Origin: Flavisolibacter ginsenosidimutans | GTDB lineage: Bacteria; Bacteroidota; Bacteroidia; Chitinophagales; Chitinophagaceae | Assembly: GCF_007970805.1 (NCBI RefSeq) | Contig: NZ_CP042433.1 | Location: 3,286,001 to 3,350,000, forward strand | Direction: 5' to 3' | DNA length: 64,000 nucleotides | In this document: positions 25,659 through 34,207 of the stretch, in pieces | Layout: every line of letters starts with the position of its first letter | How positions within the stretch are numbered: position 1 is the stretch's first letter | Translations under genes and position numbers: made by a program | Notes under the pieces: model-generated | Database searches by the model: none | What the model was told of the DNA's origin: nothing | The model's input: only the letters and a program-made list of their open reading frames with translations

Positions 25659-27581
25659 ATGGCTTACCCTTATCAGATCCAATCGCTCGAAGAATATAAA
25701 ACCGCGTATCAAAAAAGTGTAGAAGACCCGGAAGGTTTTTGGGCAGGCGTTGCGTCTGACTTTCAGTGGCGAAAAGGCTGGGACAAGGTTTTGGAGTGGA
25801 ACTTCAAAGAGCCCAAAGTAGAATGGTTCATCAACGGCAAACTAAACATTACCGAAAACTGCATTGACCGGCACCTGCAAGAGTTGGGCGACAAGCCCGC
25901 GATTATTTGGGAGCCAAACAATCCCGAGGATAGAGTACGAGTAGTTACATACAATCGCCTGCACAAACGCGTTTGCCAGGTAGCGCAAATGCTGCGCAAC
26001 AACGGCGTGAAAAAAGGCGACCGCGTTTGCATTTACATGGGCATGGTGCCGGAACTTGTTTACGCCGTTTTAGGTTGTGCAAGAATTGGCGCTATTCATT
26101 CCGTTGTCTTTGGCGGCTTCTCAGCGCAAAGCATTGCGGACAGATTGGAAGATGCGAAAGCTGAATTCATCATCACTGCCGACGGTGCCTTTCGCGGCGA
26201 GAAAGTGATACCGTTGAAGAACGTAATTGATGATGCGTTGATTGGCAACAAAACGGTGAAGAAGGTAATAGTGTACACCAGAACAAGAATACCGGTTTCA
26301 ATGTTCAAGGGCCGCGACATTTGGTGGGAAGACGAAATGGAATACGCCGAAACACAGGTGGAAAAAGAAGGTGTGGTTTCTTTTCCGGCCGAAGAAATGG
26401 ATGCCGAAGACCCGCTGTTTATTTTATACACATCGGGAAGCACCGGCAAGCCAAAAGGCGTGGTGCACACTTGCGGCGGCTACATGGTTTGGACGGCTTA
26501 TACGTTCGTCAACACCTTTCAATACAAAAGAGGCGAAGTATTTTTTTGCACCGCCGACATTGGTTGGATAACGGGCCACAGTTACATTGTTTACGGACCG
26601 CTTGCCGCGGGTGCAACAGAAGTCATGTTTGAAGGCATCCCAACCTGGCCCGATGCGGGCCGCTTTTGGGACATCGTTGACAAGCACAAAGTCAACATTC
26701 TTTACACCGCCCCAACGGCCATTCGTTCGTTGATGGGTTTTGGATTGAAGCCGCTGGAAGGAAAAGATTTGTCCTCGCTGAAAGTACTGGGCACCGTTGG
26801 CGAACCGATTAACGAAGAAGCCTGGAATTGGTACGACGAGCACATTGGAAAGAAGAAATGTCCGATCGTTGATACCTGGTGGCAAACCGAAACCGGCGGC
26901 ATTCTCATAACAAACCTTGCAGGAGTTACACCGGCCAAACCTTCGTGGGCAACGCTGCCCATGCCCGGTGTACAGCCTGTTTTAGTAGATGAAAATGGAA
27001 AAGAAATTGAGGGTAGTCCCGCATCGGGCAACTTGTGCATTAAAGCGCCTTGGCCTTCTATTCTTCGTACGACGTACGGCGATCATGAACGTTGCCGCCA
27101 GACCTATTTTTCTGCTTACGAAAATCTATACTTCACCGGCGATGGTGCGCTGCGTGATGAAGAAGGCAACTACCGGATCACGGGCCGCGTGGATGATGTG
27201 CTGAACGTGAGCGGACACCGCATTGGTACTGCCGAAGTGGAGAACGCCATCAACATGCACAGCGACGTGGTGGAAAGCGCCGTTGTTGGTTATCCGCACG
27301 ACATCAAAGGCCAAGGCATTTATGCCTATGTTATTTGCAGCCACATTCGCGGCAGCGAAGAAGAAACGCGAAAGAATATTTTGCAAACCGTGAGCCGCAT
27401 CATCGGGCCAATTGCAAAACCGGATAAGATTCAGTTTGTACCGGGTCTGCCAAAAACACGTAGCGGAAAAATCATGCGAAGGATTTTGCGCAAGATTGCG
27501 GAAGGCGAAAGCAATTTTGGTGATACGACGACGCTGCTTGATCCGGGTGTGGTGGAGGAGATTGCGAAGGGGAAGTTGTAA
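25659..27581 (+). CDS. acs: Acetyl-CoA synthetase
   Basis: A 640-residue AMP-forming enzyme that makes acetyl-CoA from acetate, ATP and CoA. The P-loop YTSGSTGKPKGVVHT (about 258-272), the WWQTETGG motif (about 407-414), the hinge with TGDGA, and the C-terminal PKTRSGKIMRR, whose Lys604 is the residue acetylated in regulated homologues, are all present. Length is normal (about 640-655). Single-gene unit with its own upstream region of about 150 bases, divergent from the SulP operon. Confidence 0.97.
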   Translation: MAYPYQIQSLEEYKTAYQKSVEDPEGFWAGVASDFQWRKGWDKVLEWNFKEPKVEWFINGKLNITENCIDRHLQELGDKPAIIWEPNNPEDRVRVVTYNRLHKRVCQVAQMLRNNGVKKGDRVCIYMGMVPELVYAVLGCARIGAIHSVVFGGFSAQSIADRLEDAKAEFIITADGAFRGEKVIPLKNVIDDALIGNKTVKKVIVYTRTRIPVSMFKGRDIWWEDEMEYAETQVEKEGVVSFPAEEMDAEDPLFILYTSGSTGKPKGVVHTCGGYMVWTAYTFVNTFQYKRGEVFFCTADIGWITGHSYIVYGPLAAGATEVMFEGIPTWPDAGRFWDIVDKHKVNILYTAPTAIRSLMGFGLKPLEGKDLSSLKVLGTVGEPINEEAWNWYDEHIGKKKCPIVDTWWQTETGGILITNLAGVTPAKPSWATLPMPGVQPVLVDENGKEIEGSPASGNLCIKAPWPSILRTTYGDHERCRQTYFSAYENLYFTGDGALRDEEGNYRITGRVDDVLNVSGHRIGTAEVENAINMHSDVVESAVVGYPHDIKGQGIYAYVICSHIRGSEEETRKNILQTVSRIIGPIAKPDKIQFVPGLPKTRSGKIMRRILRKIAEGESNFGDTTTLLDPGVVEEIAKGKL

Positions 27582-27697
27582 AGTAGTGCTACGAGATTGA
27601 TATGGAGGAGTAATTGGTTTCGTTCGTTAGAACTTATAGTTTGTGTCTGCGTAGACCATAATAAAAGTTTGAAGCGTAATTTTCATAAAAACTGATA

Positions 27698-28693
27698 ATG
27701 GTTTATAGCAGTGAAGAGAGAATAGGTGTTTATTCAGTCGCAAAAATTTTCACTGAAGATTTAGGTTGGATTTTTAGAGAACAGCCAATAAATGATTTTG
27801 GTATTGATGGATTCGTCGAGATAACAAGAATAAGTTTAAATCTAAAAGATCGGATCCCAATAGGAAAATTGATTGGTGTTCAAATAAAATCCGGAAAGAG
27901 TTTTTTTAAAGAGGAAAGCGACAATCATTTTGTTTTCCGTGGTTCGATAAAGCATTTATACTATTGGATCAATCATTCAATACCTGTTATATTGATACTC
28001 TATGATAAAGAAGCTCGTTTAGCTTATTGGGAGGAAGTCAATAAATCAACAGTTCTTTTTACAGGCAAAGGTTTTAAAGTAAATATTTCTAAAAGGAATT
28101 TAGTAGATATTGAAAACGCGGAGCGGTTGAAAAGCATTAGTTTTTTTAAAAACAGGTCTGAATATAAGTTATGGCAATTGCAAACATCAATAGAAGAGAT
28201 TAGGTTATTAATAAGCGAAACTTTGTTTCTGTATATAGAAATTGATGGCATACCTAATTCGAATGATTACCATATTACATTGTTGCTCACTGATGAAAAT
28301 TGCGAAAATCATGTTGAGATAATCTACCGCTATGAAGATGAGAACTCTAATCGCTTTGATTATTTTTTTTATCTCTCAAAAGAGACAAGCCTTAAGGAGG
28401 CCATAAACGATATTTTGCCTTGGGCTGATTTGTTTATTGACGGAGTTGCCTTTTCTGATGAATTATTAACTGAAACAATTTTGAGTGAAATTTTAAGTCT
28501 CAATCAAGAAGAGTTCACTCAAGATGTATTGGAATTTAAAGAGAAGAATTTATTCTTAAGCTTGGCCACTTATTTATGTAACTCATACTACTTTAAACTG
28601 GAATTAAAAGCAAATGATTTGGCATACACCTTTTTAAGCATAAATGATTTTCTAAGTAAAGAGCCAGTTGTTAGGCAGAGGATATTTTTATAA
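27698..28693 (+). CDS. DUF4365 domain protein (PD-(D/E)xK nuclease-like), AT-rich orphan
   Basis: A 331-residue soluble protein. The first 120 residues match the DUF4365 pattern: a helix with ERIGVYSVAKIF, then NDFGIDGFVEI with the candidate active-site Asp, and LIGVQIKSGKSFF with a Q-x-K pair, the arrangement of PD-(D/E)xK nucleases. The remaining 200 residues are not recognised. The gene is much richer in A and T than its neighbours acs and the transpeptidase, which suggests horizontal transfer. DUF4365 proteins are often found near defence or mobile genes, but here it stands alone, so a defence role is only a possibility. Confidence 0.78.
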   Translation: MVYSSEERIGVYSVAKIFTEDLGWIFREQPINDFGIDGFVEITRISLNLKDRIPIGKLIGVQIKSGKSFFKEESDNHFVFRGSIKHLYYWINHSIPVILILYDKEARLAYWEEVNKSTVLFTGKGFKVNISKRNLVDIENAERLKSISFFKNRSEYKLWQLQTSIEEIRLLISETLFLYIEIDGIPNSNDYHITLLLTDENCENHVEIIYRYEDENSNRFDYFFYLSKETSLKEAINDILPWADLFIDGVAFSDELLTETILSEILSLNQEEFTQDVLEFKEKNLFLSLATYLCNSYYFKLELKANDLAYTFLSINDFLSKEPVVRQRIFL

Positions 28694-28807
28694 TCGCATT
28701 TATAAGTTCAGTGATAGTGAGCTCGGCAGTACTGAATCAATTAGAATTTTTGAGCGCAAAAACAAAACAGCCTATCATAACGACAGGCCGGTTCAAAAAC
28801 TTTCTTC

Positions 28808-28842
28808 AGTCTCACGTTTATCGTCTCACGTCTCACTTTCTT
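28808..28842. repeat. Type D word at the 3' end of the L,D-transpeptidase gene
   Basis: GTCTCACGTTTATCGTCTCA then CGTCTCACTTTC. The same word family forms the large hairpin at 56469-56556. Confidence 0.6.
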
Positions 28843-29417
28843 ATCGTCACCGGCGTACCAACCGGAACATAGCTGTACAAATCTTCCACGTCGTTTCTTT
28901 TTAACGAGATGCAGCCGTTGGTCCAGTTTTCAAAACGGTCAATTACGTAATCTTCCCCCGGCCAGGTGCCGTGTATGCCCACGCCGCCGCCGGGTTTTGC
29001 CCACGAAGGAATTTCGCCGCGCTGTTTGCGGGCATTGAATTTATCGATGCTTTCTCTCGTGGGATAATCAAGCCCCATATAGCGGTCCCACTTGGAATGG
29101 ACATTTTTTTGATTGATGTGAAAGCTTCCTTCCGGCGTATTGCGGTCGCCTTCCATTTTTTTGTCCTCCAGCGATTTGTTGCCAAAGACCACCGGGTAGG
29201 TAGCGTACCAGCCCTTCGAATCGTACACGCTTAACTCGTACTTGCGTTTGTCAATCACAATGTACATGGGCGACTGCGGCTTGGTGGAAAAGCGTTTGTG
29301 CGTAAAGTGCGTGTTGGCCAAATTGGTTGCGGCCGTATTTTCAATGGCCAATGGCTTTTTCAACATCATGCCTCCCGCAGCAAAAAGGCAGGTGGTTAAA
29401 AGAATGGTGGTTTTCAT
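28833..29417 (-). CDS. L,D-transpeptidase (YkuD domain)
   Basis: A 194-residue exported enzyme with an N-terminal signal sequence (about 1-19) and a YkuD catalytic domain (about 50-194). Catalytic residues are His149 in GIHGTW and Cys169 in NWTNGCISL. These enzymes make 3-3 peptidoglycan cross-links or attach proteins to the wall. Only the catalytic domain is present; there is no LysM or other wall-binding module. The stop lies inside a type D repeat. Confidence 0.9.
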   Translation of the reverse strand: MKTTILLTTCLFAAGGMMLKKPLAIENTAATNLANTHFTHKRFSTKPQSPMYIVIDKRKYELSVYDSKGWYATYPVVFGNKSLEDKKMEGDRNTPEGSFHINQKNVHSKWDRYMGLDYPTRESIDKFNARKQRGEIPSWAKPGGGVGIHGTWPGEDYVIDRFENWTNGCISLKRNDVEDLYSYVPVGTPVTIRK

Positions 29418-29776
29418 GTTTCCAGTAAGTCTTTATAAGGTTATCAGCATTGAAACGGCTAAGGACCGGGTTTTATTTTTTGCGTGAAAAACTTTTAACG
29501 AATCTCCGCAAACCCTTGCCCCTTGGCTCTTTGGGCCAGTGTGAATTCTTGCCGATGCCTTCCGAAAAAACAGCGCCAGTCTTTCACAAGTCTAAGCAAG
29601 ATTCGGCGAAAGCAGAAAAAGAGGAGACGAAGATTTTAAAAATCGGGTACTTGTTACCGTTCGATGCTGGAAAGATTACGAAAACAGGAGAAAGTAAAAA
29701 TTCAAAAGGCAAAAGTAAAAAGCGAAACGCTGTTACCATTCAGCGGCTTTCCCGTTTTTTATTTTTGCCTTTGAGT
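29418..29776. terminator. 359-base gap with a long hairpin (29703-29773) ending the outer-membrane-protein gene
   Basis: Arms CAAAAGGCAAAAGTAAAAA (29703-29721) and TTTTTTATTTTTGCCTTTG (29755-29773) pair with an inner GCGAAACGCTG/CAGCGGC stem, only a few bases from the stop of the minus-strand gene that ends at 29777. The rest of the gap shows nothing I can support except the upstream region of the transpeptidase gene. Confidence 0.6.
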
Positions 29777-30601
29777 TTAGAAGTGACTGAAGCGGATGCC
29801 GATGTTGTACGGCGTTTGGTCAAGGCCTTTTTCCCACATGCTTTTTGTAGCCATCGAACCGTAAAGGCGTACGGGACCAAGGGTTAGTTCCGCAACGTAG
29901 GAGAGCTTGAATTTTTCGAGGTTAAAGTCATCGTGAAGCTTGGTCTTGTGACCGTCGTCCTTAATCTTTTGCCGGGCACTGTACAAATAACCGGCACTGA
30001 TGCCCGCGCTAAAGCCAAAGCTGTTGTGACGCCGGGGTGCGAAATTAAAATTCAGCATCAACGGCGCGGTCACGTAATCGGCAGCCAGCTTGTTTTTACT
30101 GGCTTTGTCCAGCGTTGGATCAAAACTGATGACGGTTGGATTTTTACTGAAGCGCACCCGTTCGTCATCGAAGCGATAATTGTTCAACTCCACACCCAGG
30201 CCGTACTTCAAATTGACGTAATGCTTTACCAAATTCAGCTTCTGCATGAACACCCAAATGTTTACGTTCACCGATTTGCCTGTGCGCAAGTTTAACTGGT
30301 CTTTGCCGATGCCGGAGGTTACAAAGCCGCTTTGCTGCGCCGCAGCATAATTCGTGTTGTCGTTGTAATTGGCAAAGCCCAGGTCGAAAATGAACCAGTT
30401 GGTGCTTACGTTGGAAAGTTGGTTTCGCCGATGGCTGGTAATGGTTACCTCGCGGCTTTCGTTGCCGTCCTTACCCGGTTTTTTAATGATGATCATGCCG
30501 CCAATGCGAACGGTGTCGGTCTTTGCGCCGGTACTGTCCGATTGGGCAAAAGAAGTTAGCGTGGAGCCCGCAAAAAGGGCTGCAAGTAAAATTGTTTTCA
30601 T
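29777..30601 (-). CDS. Outer-membrane beta-barrel protein of the sigma/anti-sigma operon
   Basis: A 274-residue protein with a signal peptide (about 1-19), a short linker, and many alternating amphipathic strands from about 65 onward ending in phenylalanine-like RFSHF, the usual sign of an outer-membrane barrel inserted by BAM. It resembles the OMP_b-brl (PorT-like) families. It is the third gene in an operon with an ECF sigma factor and a membrane-anchored anti-sigma-like protein, 19 bases after the latter, suggesting that it is a target or sensor of the same envelope response. Confidence 0.75.
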   Translation of the reverse strand: MKTILLAALFAGSTLTSFAQSDSTGAKTDTVRIGGMIIIKKPGKDGNESREVTITSHRRNQLSNVSTNWFIFDLGFANYNDNTNYAAAQQSGFVTSGIGKDQLNLRTGKSVNVNIWVFMQKLNLVKHYVNLKYGLGVELNNYRFDDERVRFSKNPTVISFDPTLDKASKNKLAADYVTAPLMLNFNFAPRRHNSFGFSAGISAGYLYSARQKIKDDGHKTKLHDDFNLEKFKLSYVAELTLGPVRLYGSMATKSMWEKGLDQTPYNIGIRFSHF

Positions 30602-30620
30602 ACCAAAATTTCTTTGTTGA

Positions 30621-31685
30621 TTATTTGAGTTTTAAAGCCACCGAACCAATCAGCAGTTCGTTGTCGGCGTTGGCTGTGCCGATGCCCGCTTTGCGTTCGA
30701 TGAACCGTGACACCTTCCGAAAGAAGCCTCGTGCCGGCGTTTTTCTTGTGTCTTTGAAATCGCCGTCGGTTACTGCAGGTTCGCCGGCGTCTTCATCTGT
30801 GTTACGCACAGGAAGAGCGGATGTTACAGGTGTATGTGTGACAGATTCGTTAAGAGCAACGGCATCGCCAATATTTTGTTCCGAAACAAAACGGCTTGTG
30901 CTGAGGGGACTGATCTCATTTCGCCTGTCAACCGATTCATGCCCATTCATCAAAGCCGCTGTCTGTTGATCGTTGTTTTCGCTTTTCAAAATGGACGGTT
31001 CTTGTTTTCCTGGAAGGTGAGAATCTGTTGGCCGCATCACCAGGTTTTCTTTCAAAGGATTATTGTTTTGATTAACATCCTTCGCAACCGGCGTTGTTTC
31101 TTGCTTTATCGTCGGTTTTGTAATCTTTGTTGGAAGCTTAGCCACCACACTACCGTTGTTACCGGGCAATGATTTTTCGCCAGTGCGCAAATAGAACAAC
31201 GTACCGAACAACAACACCACAACCGCTGCGGCAATCCGCATCCACGTTCCAAAAGGCACAACCTTTCTTTCGTGCCGGTACAATTCTTTTTTGTTTGGAT
31301 AAGAAACGGTTTCCTTGCCGTCCAGTTTTGTTTGCAGCAGCAACGAATGTTGCAAGGCGAAATCCTTATCGGCCTTTATCTTCTCTTCAACAATTTTTCT
31401 TTCAGCCTTTGGCAATTCATCGTCTATGTAAAGCAAAAGGTTTTCGTCCACCGCGTTCAGCTTCATTGAGGAGGAAAGCAATTCTTCTTTGCCTGTAAAT
31501 GATAAATTGTCAACCGGCAATTTTGTGCTCAGCAAGATCTCAAATTCTTCTTCCAGATGCGGATGCTGCGCAACAAAAGTTTCAACCATCGCCTTTCCCG
31601 CCGCATCCAGCTCGTTATCCATATAAAGGATAAAGTACTCTTCGTAATTACTTAGGCTGATCATATCGGCTGGGTTAAATGACAT
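30621..31685 (-). CDS. Anti-sigma-factor-like single-pass membrane protein
   Basis: 354 residues. The N-terminal cytoplasmic part has two copies of a helical unit (YEEYFILYMDNELDA at about 14-28 and DENLLLYIDDELPK at about 80-93), which look like anti-sigma zinc-finger domains (ASD) without the zinc-binding His and Cys. A membrane helix follows (about 149-166), then a low-complexity periplasmic region (about 170-354). The gene overlaps the 3' end of the ECF sigma gene by 11 bases, the usual linkage of a sigma factor with its antagonist. Direct binding is inferred. Confidence 0.8.
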   Translation of the reverse strand: MSFNPADMISLSNYEEYFILYMDNELDAAGKAMVETFVAQHPHLEEEFEILLSTKLPVDNLSFTGKEELLSSSMKLNAVDENLLLYIDDELPKAERKIVEEKIKADKDFALQHSLLLQTKLDGKETVSYPNKKELYRHERKVVPFGTWMRIAAAVVVLLFGTLFYLRTGEKSLPGNNGSVVAKLPTKITKPTIKQETTPVAKDVNQNNNPLKENLVMRPTDSHLPGKQEPSILKSENNDQQTAALMNGHESVDRRNEISPLSTSRFVSEQNIGDAVALNESVTHTPVTSALPVRNTDEDAGEPAVTDGDFKDTRKTPARGFFRKVSRFIERKAGIGTANADNELLIGSVALKLK

Positions 31686-32160
31686 TTTCCATTTTTACCA
31701 AATAGCTTTTTAATTGCAGGCGTGCCCGGTGCAGGTAAACCTTCACCTGGCTTTCGTTCAGGTTCATGATGCGGCCAATCTCTTCGTAGCTGTAACCTTC
31801 GTAATCTTTCAGCATCACCAGCGAACGCTGCGTTTCGCTCAGCCGCGCCAGGGCTTTTTCCAATATTTCTCTTGCGTTATCAACGTGCCGGTGCGAAACT
31901 TTTGTGTCTTCGCCAAATTCTTCTTTCAGGTGCAGCCGCTTTACTTTGCGCAGGTGATCAATCATGCTATTGTAGGCTACGGTAAAAAGGTAAGCTTTGC
32001 ATTTGCTGTTGTCTATTTCCTCTCTGTTGCGCCACAACTTTTCAAACGCGGTTTGCACCACGTCGCGGGCATCTTCTTCGTGACGAAGATTTTTCACAAT
32101 GAACCGGTACACGTTGTCCGCATACAAATTCACACAGTCGTTGTATTCTTTTTCGGTCAT
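31675..32160 (-). CDS. RNA polymerase sigma-70 factor, ECF subfamily
   Basis: 161 residues with region 2 (about 8-75; VYRFIVKNLRHEEDARDVVQ and KAYLFTVAYNSMIDHLRK) and region 4 (about 103-155; LSETQRSLVMLKDYEGYSYE then EIGRIMNLNESQVKVYLHRAR), the DNA-recognition helix-turn-helix. It should direct transcription in response to an envelope signal through the overlapping anti-sigma gene. The ATG at 32160 is preferred to an upstream TTG at 32181. Confidence 0.93.
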   Translation of the reverse strand: MTEKEYNDCVNLYADNVYRFIVKNLRHEEDARDVVQTAFEKLWRNREEIDNSKCKAYLFTVAYNSMIDHLRKVKRLHLKEEFGEDTKVSHRHVDNAREILEKALARLSETQRSLVMLKDYEGYSYEEIGRIMNLNESQVKVYLHRARLQLKSYLVKMENVI

Positions 32161-32235
32161 AATACAGTTGGCAGCCGCCAAATACTTCTGTAATACGAGG
32201 AAGCAAACGGAAAGTTACAGCAAAGAAAAAAGAAT

Positions 32236-32451
32236 TTACCGGAGCGAAACAAAGGAGAGAAAATGACGGGAGAAATCGTCCCAAAGCATTTGGCCGCCGC
32301 GGTGTTTTTGCGGAGCCATCTGGCAGCATTTTTTGGAAACGCTGCAAAGCGATTGCGTCTCGCGAAAAGCCGCAAACGAAAATGCAGCAATCAGCACAAA
32401 CAGCAGGGTTAATCCAAACAAAGCTTTGTGTGTAGCGTTGGCCTTTTTCAT
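32236..32451 (-). CDS. Small secreted cysteine-containing protein
   Basis: A 71-residue protein with a basic start (MKKANATHK), a signal peptide hydrophobic core (LFGLTLLFVLIAAFSFAAF) and a short mature part with three Cys (QSLCSVSKKCCQMA) ending in MLWDDFSRHFLSFVSLR. It lies 75 bases upstream of the ECF sigma gene on the same strand and could be part of that operon. Similar short exported proteins are known to me from Chitinophagaceae, with no function. Normal codon use and the good signal peptide support a real gene. Confidence 0.55.
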   Translation of the reverse strand: MKKANATHKALFGLTLLFVLIAAFSFAAFRETQSLCSVSKKCCQMAPQKHRGGQMLWDDFSRHFLSFVSLR

Positions 32452-32511
32452 GGCGCTGGTTTTGGGATATGACGAAGGTAGTTAGCGAAATGTTACAGGA
32501 GGGTGAAAAAA

Positions 32512-32636
32512 GTTCACCTGTTCACGTGTTTACCTGTTCGCTTGTTGAGCGTAATGTGCGCAGATGCGTTGCAAGAAGGGCACAGGCGTAAGCAAGAACA
32601 AGTAAACACGTGAACAGGTGAACAAGTAAACCTGTA
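32512..32636. repeat. Type D hairpin upstream of the DUF3127 gene
   Basis: Arms at 32512-32544 (GTTCACCTGTTCACGTGTTT...) and 32593-32623 (...AAACACGTGAACAGGTGAAC) are complementary over about 30 bases with small gaps. They enclose 48 bases. The right arm runs into a TTACTTTG box just before the start codon of the downstream gene. Confidence 0.85.
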
Positions 32637-32654
32637 TTTACTTACTTTGCGCCC

Positions 32655-32996
32655 ATGCAACTTACCGCAAAACTCGTTCAGCTTTTACCACTTCAAACCG
32701 GACAGGGAAAAAACGGCCCGTGGAAAAAACAAGACATTGTTGTAGAGACGGAAGGTCAATACCCAAAGAAAGTTTGCATTTCCATTTGGGGCGACAAGGC
32801 CGACGAAAAAGTGTTGCAGGTAGGCAATACGCTGAAGATTGATTTCGATGTGGAAAGCCGGGAGTACAACGGACGCTGGTACACCGACGTAAAAGCCTGG
32901 AAAGTGGAAGCCGCCGGCGGAACAACCTTCGACCACGATGCGCCGCCGTTTACAGACGAGGGCCCGATTGACAGCGAAAACGATTTACCGTTTTAA
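32655..32996 (+). CDS. DUF3127 protein (OB-fold, SSB-like tail)
   Basis: A 113-residue protein. Residues 1-90 fit DUF3127, a small beta-barrel family (AKLVQLLPLQTG, VCISIWGDKADEKVLQVG, FDVESREYNGRWYTDVKAWK) thought to have an OB fold. The C-terminus is acidic and ends DSENDLPF, closely like the DDDIPF-type tip through which SSB recruits repair proteins. DNA binding and protein recruitment are therefore plausible but unproven. The TTACTTTG promoter-like box ends 5 bases before the ATG. The stop overlaps the convergent nucleoid-protein gene by 4 bases. Confidence 0.85.
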   Translation: MQLTAKLVQLLPLQTGQGKNGPWKKQDIVVETEGQYPKKVCISIWGDKADEKVLQVGNTLKIDFDVESREYNGRWYTDVKAWKVEAAGGTTFDHDAPPFTDEGPIDSENDLPF

Positions 32997-34033
32997 GCTT
33001 CATCCTGGTAAAAAATCTTGTAGTATTTTCTTCCGTCAAGGTCAACGCCTTTTTCAATGAGGTCCGTGCGGCCGTGCACGTAAATATGAAAGTTGCGGTC
33101 AAGTTTGATCACGCTTTTAAAAATGCGGCTTTGTTTTTTCACCGCCTCGGGTGAGATGTCGAATTGAGCGGCCAAATCAAAATCATTGTTCTCCACGTAA
33201 CGCGAACCAAAGTTGCGGAAGGCATCAATGCGGTCGTCTTCAATAAACACCTTCGCCTGAAAATCGTCAATGTCAAAGCTCTCGTTGGTTTTAAAATAAT
33301 CAATGCTTTTGTGCAGCAGGTTCACCTGTTCATTTTTACCAATGTGCATCTCCGTTTCCAGCGGGCCGGTAATGAATTGCTTGGTAAGATTTAAAAGGTG
33401 CTGCGTGTTGTGAAACTCGTTTTTCTGCGGCGAAAGCGAGAGAAACTTTTCTTTCCAATACTGCGCTTCTTCGCCGCGGTTCTGATTGTCGAAAAGCAGC
33501 ACATCAAAGCCTTCGTCTTCTTTTTGATTAATGATCAAACAACCCTTGTCAATCTTTGTTAGTTCAATACCTTCCTTTAATTGTACGCCGATGTTTGCAT
33601 CTGTTTGGTCAGCTTCCAAGAACAGCGTTTTGTTTTCGGTCTTAAATAACCCGATGGCTTTGCACATGCGGCTTTCAACCGGAAGCGCATCAAAGTAAGC
33701 CACGTACAATTCGCCGCCTTTTACTTTGGGATGCGTTGACTGGTTGTACAAATGCTTGGCAATGGCTTGCGAAACTTCTTCAAACAAATCGGCATCGCTA
33801 AATATTTGTTTGCAATAATTGTAAGCTTCATTAAACTGCAAGGATGATTCGTGGCTGAACTGGTGCCATTCAAAATTGTTCTTGAACCGCGACAAGAAAC
33901 TATCACCTAAAATCATTTTCAAATCGTCACTCAATTCAAGCGTCTTTTGCGAAAGGTGCAAAGGGCCGGCGTTGTTCTTGTTGCCTACAAAGTGAACGAT
34001 GAGGCTTTGGAGCGGTGTATTCTGGAGGTTCAT
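32993..34033 (-). CDS. Nucleoid-associated protein (NdpA/YejK family)
   Basis: A 346-residue soluble protein of the 37-kDa nucleoid-associated family (NA37; usual length about 335-350). Recognisable parts are an N-terminal helical region with IVHFVGNKNN, the central KGGELYVAYFDALPVESRMC, and the C-terminal helices with FDISPEAVKKQSRIFKSVIKLD. In E. coli the homologue associates with the nucleoid; its exact job is unknown. A TATCTTCG box stands 8 bases before the ATG and a type D repeat directly upstream of it. Confidence 0.85.
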   Translation of the reverse strand: MNLQNTPLQSLIVHFVGNKNNAGPLHLSQKTLELSDDLKMILGDSFLSRFKNNFEWHQFSHESSLQFNEAYNYCKQIFSDADLFEEVSQAIAKHLYNQSTHPKVKGGELYVAYFDALPVESRMCKAIGLFKTENKTLFLEADQTDANIGVQLKEGIELTKIDKGCLIINQKEDEGFDVLLFDNQNRGEEAQYWKEKFLSLSPQKNEFHNTQHLLNLTKQFITGPLETEMHIGKNEQVNLLHKSIDYFKTNESFDIDDFQAKVFIEDDRIDAFRNFGSRYVENNDFDLAAQFDISPEAVKKQSRIFKSVIKLDRNFHIYVHGRTDLIEKGVDLDGRKYYKIFYQDEA

Positions 34034-34041
34034 AAGGGCGG

Positions 34042-34049
34042 CGAAGATA
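34042..34049 (-). promoter_or_regulatory. Probable -7 box of the nucleoid-protein gene (TATCTTCG)
   Basis: One mismatch to TAnnTTTG, 8 bases before the ATG. The same TATCTTCGCCG sequence precedes kbl in the opposite direction (34212-34219). Confidence 0.5.
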
Positions 34050-34207
34050 AGGAGACAGAATACAGGAGTCGGGAGTCAGGAGAGAGGAGAAAATATTTTA
34101 TCGCCAAGACTTTTCTGTTTGGCGTGAGTTGTTCATTTCGATTTTGTCTTCTGTTGAATATTCTGCATTCTTCCTCCTGACTCCTGTATTCTGTCTCCTG
34201 TCTCCTC
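34050..34207. repeat. Type D hairpin between divergent nucleoid-protein and kbl genes
   Basis: A purine-rich arm (34050-34091: GGAGACAGAATACAGGAGTC...) and a pyrimidine-rich arm (34168-34207: CCTCCTGACTCCTGTATTCT...) are reverse complements in most words. Each arm abuts a TATCTTCG promoter-like box of the gene on its side, so the arrangement is mirror-symmetric. Confidence 0.85.

Noticed and set aside
27698-28693. Multi-gene defence island around the DUF4365 gene
   Set aside because: Its neighbours are acs and an L,D-transpeptidase; no second defence-type gene is adjacent, so only a single-gene possibility is noted.
29450-29887. 145-codon frame on the + strand between the transpeptidase and barrel genes
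   Set aside because: Runs through a terminator-like hairpin and overlaps the 3' part of the barrel gene; Lys/Ser-rich without signature.
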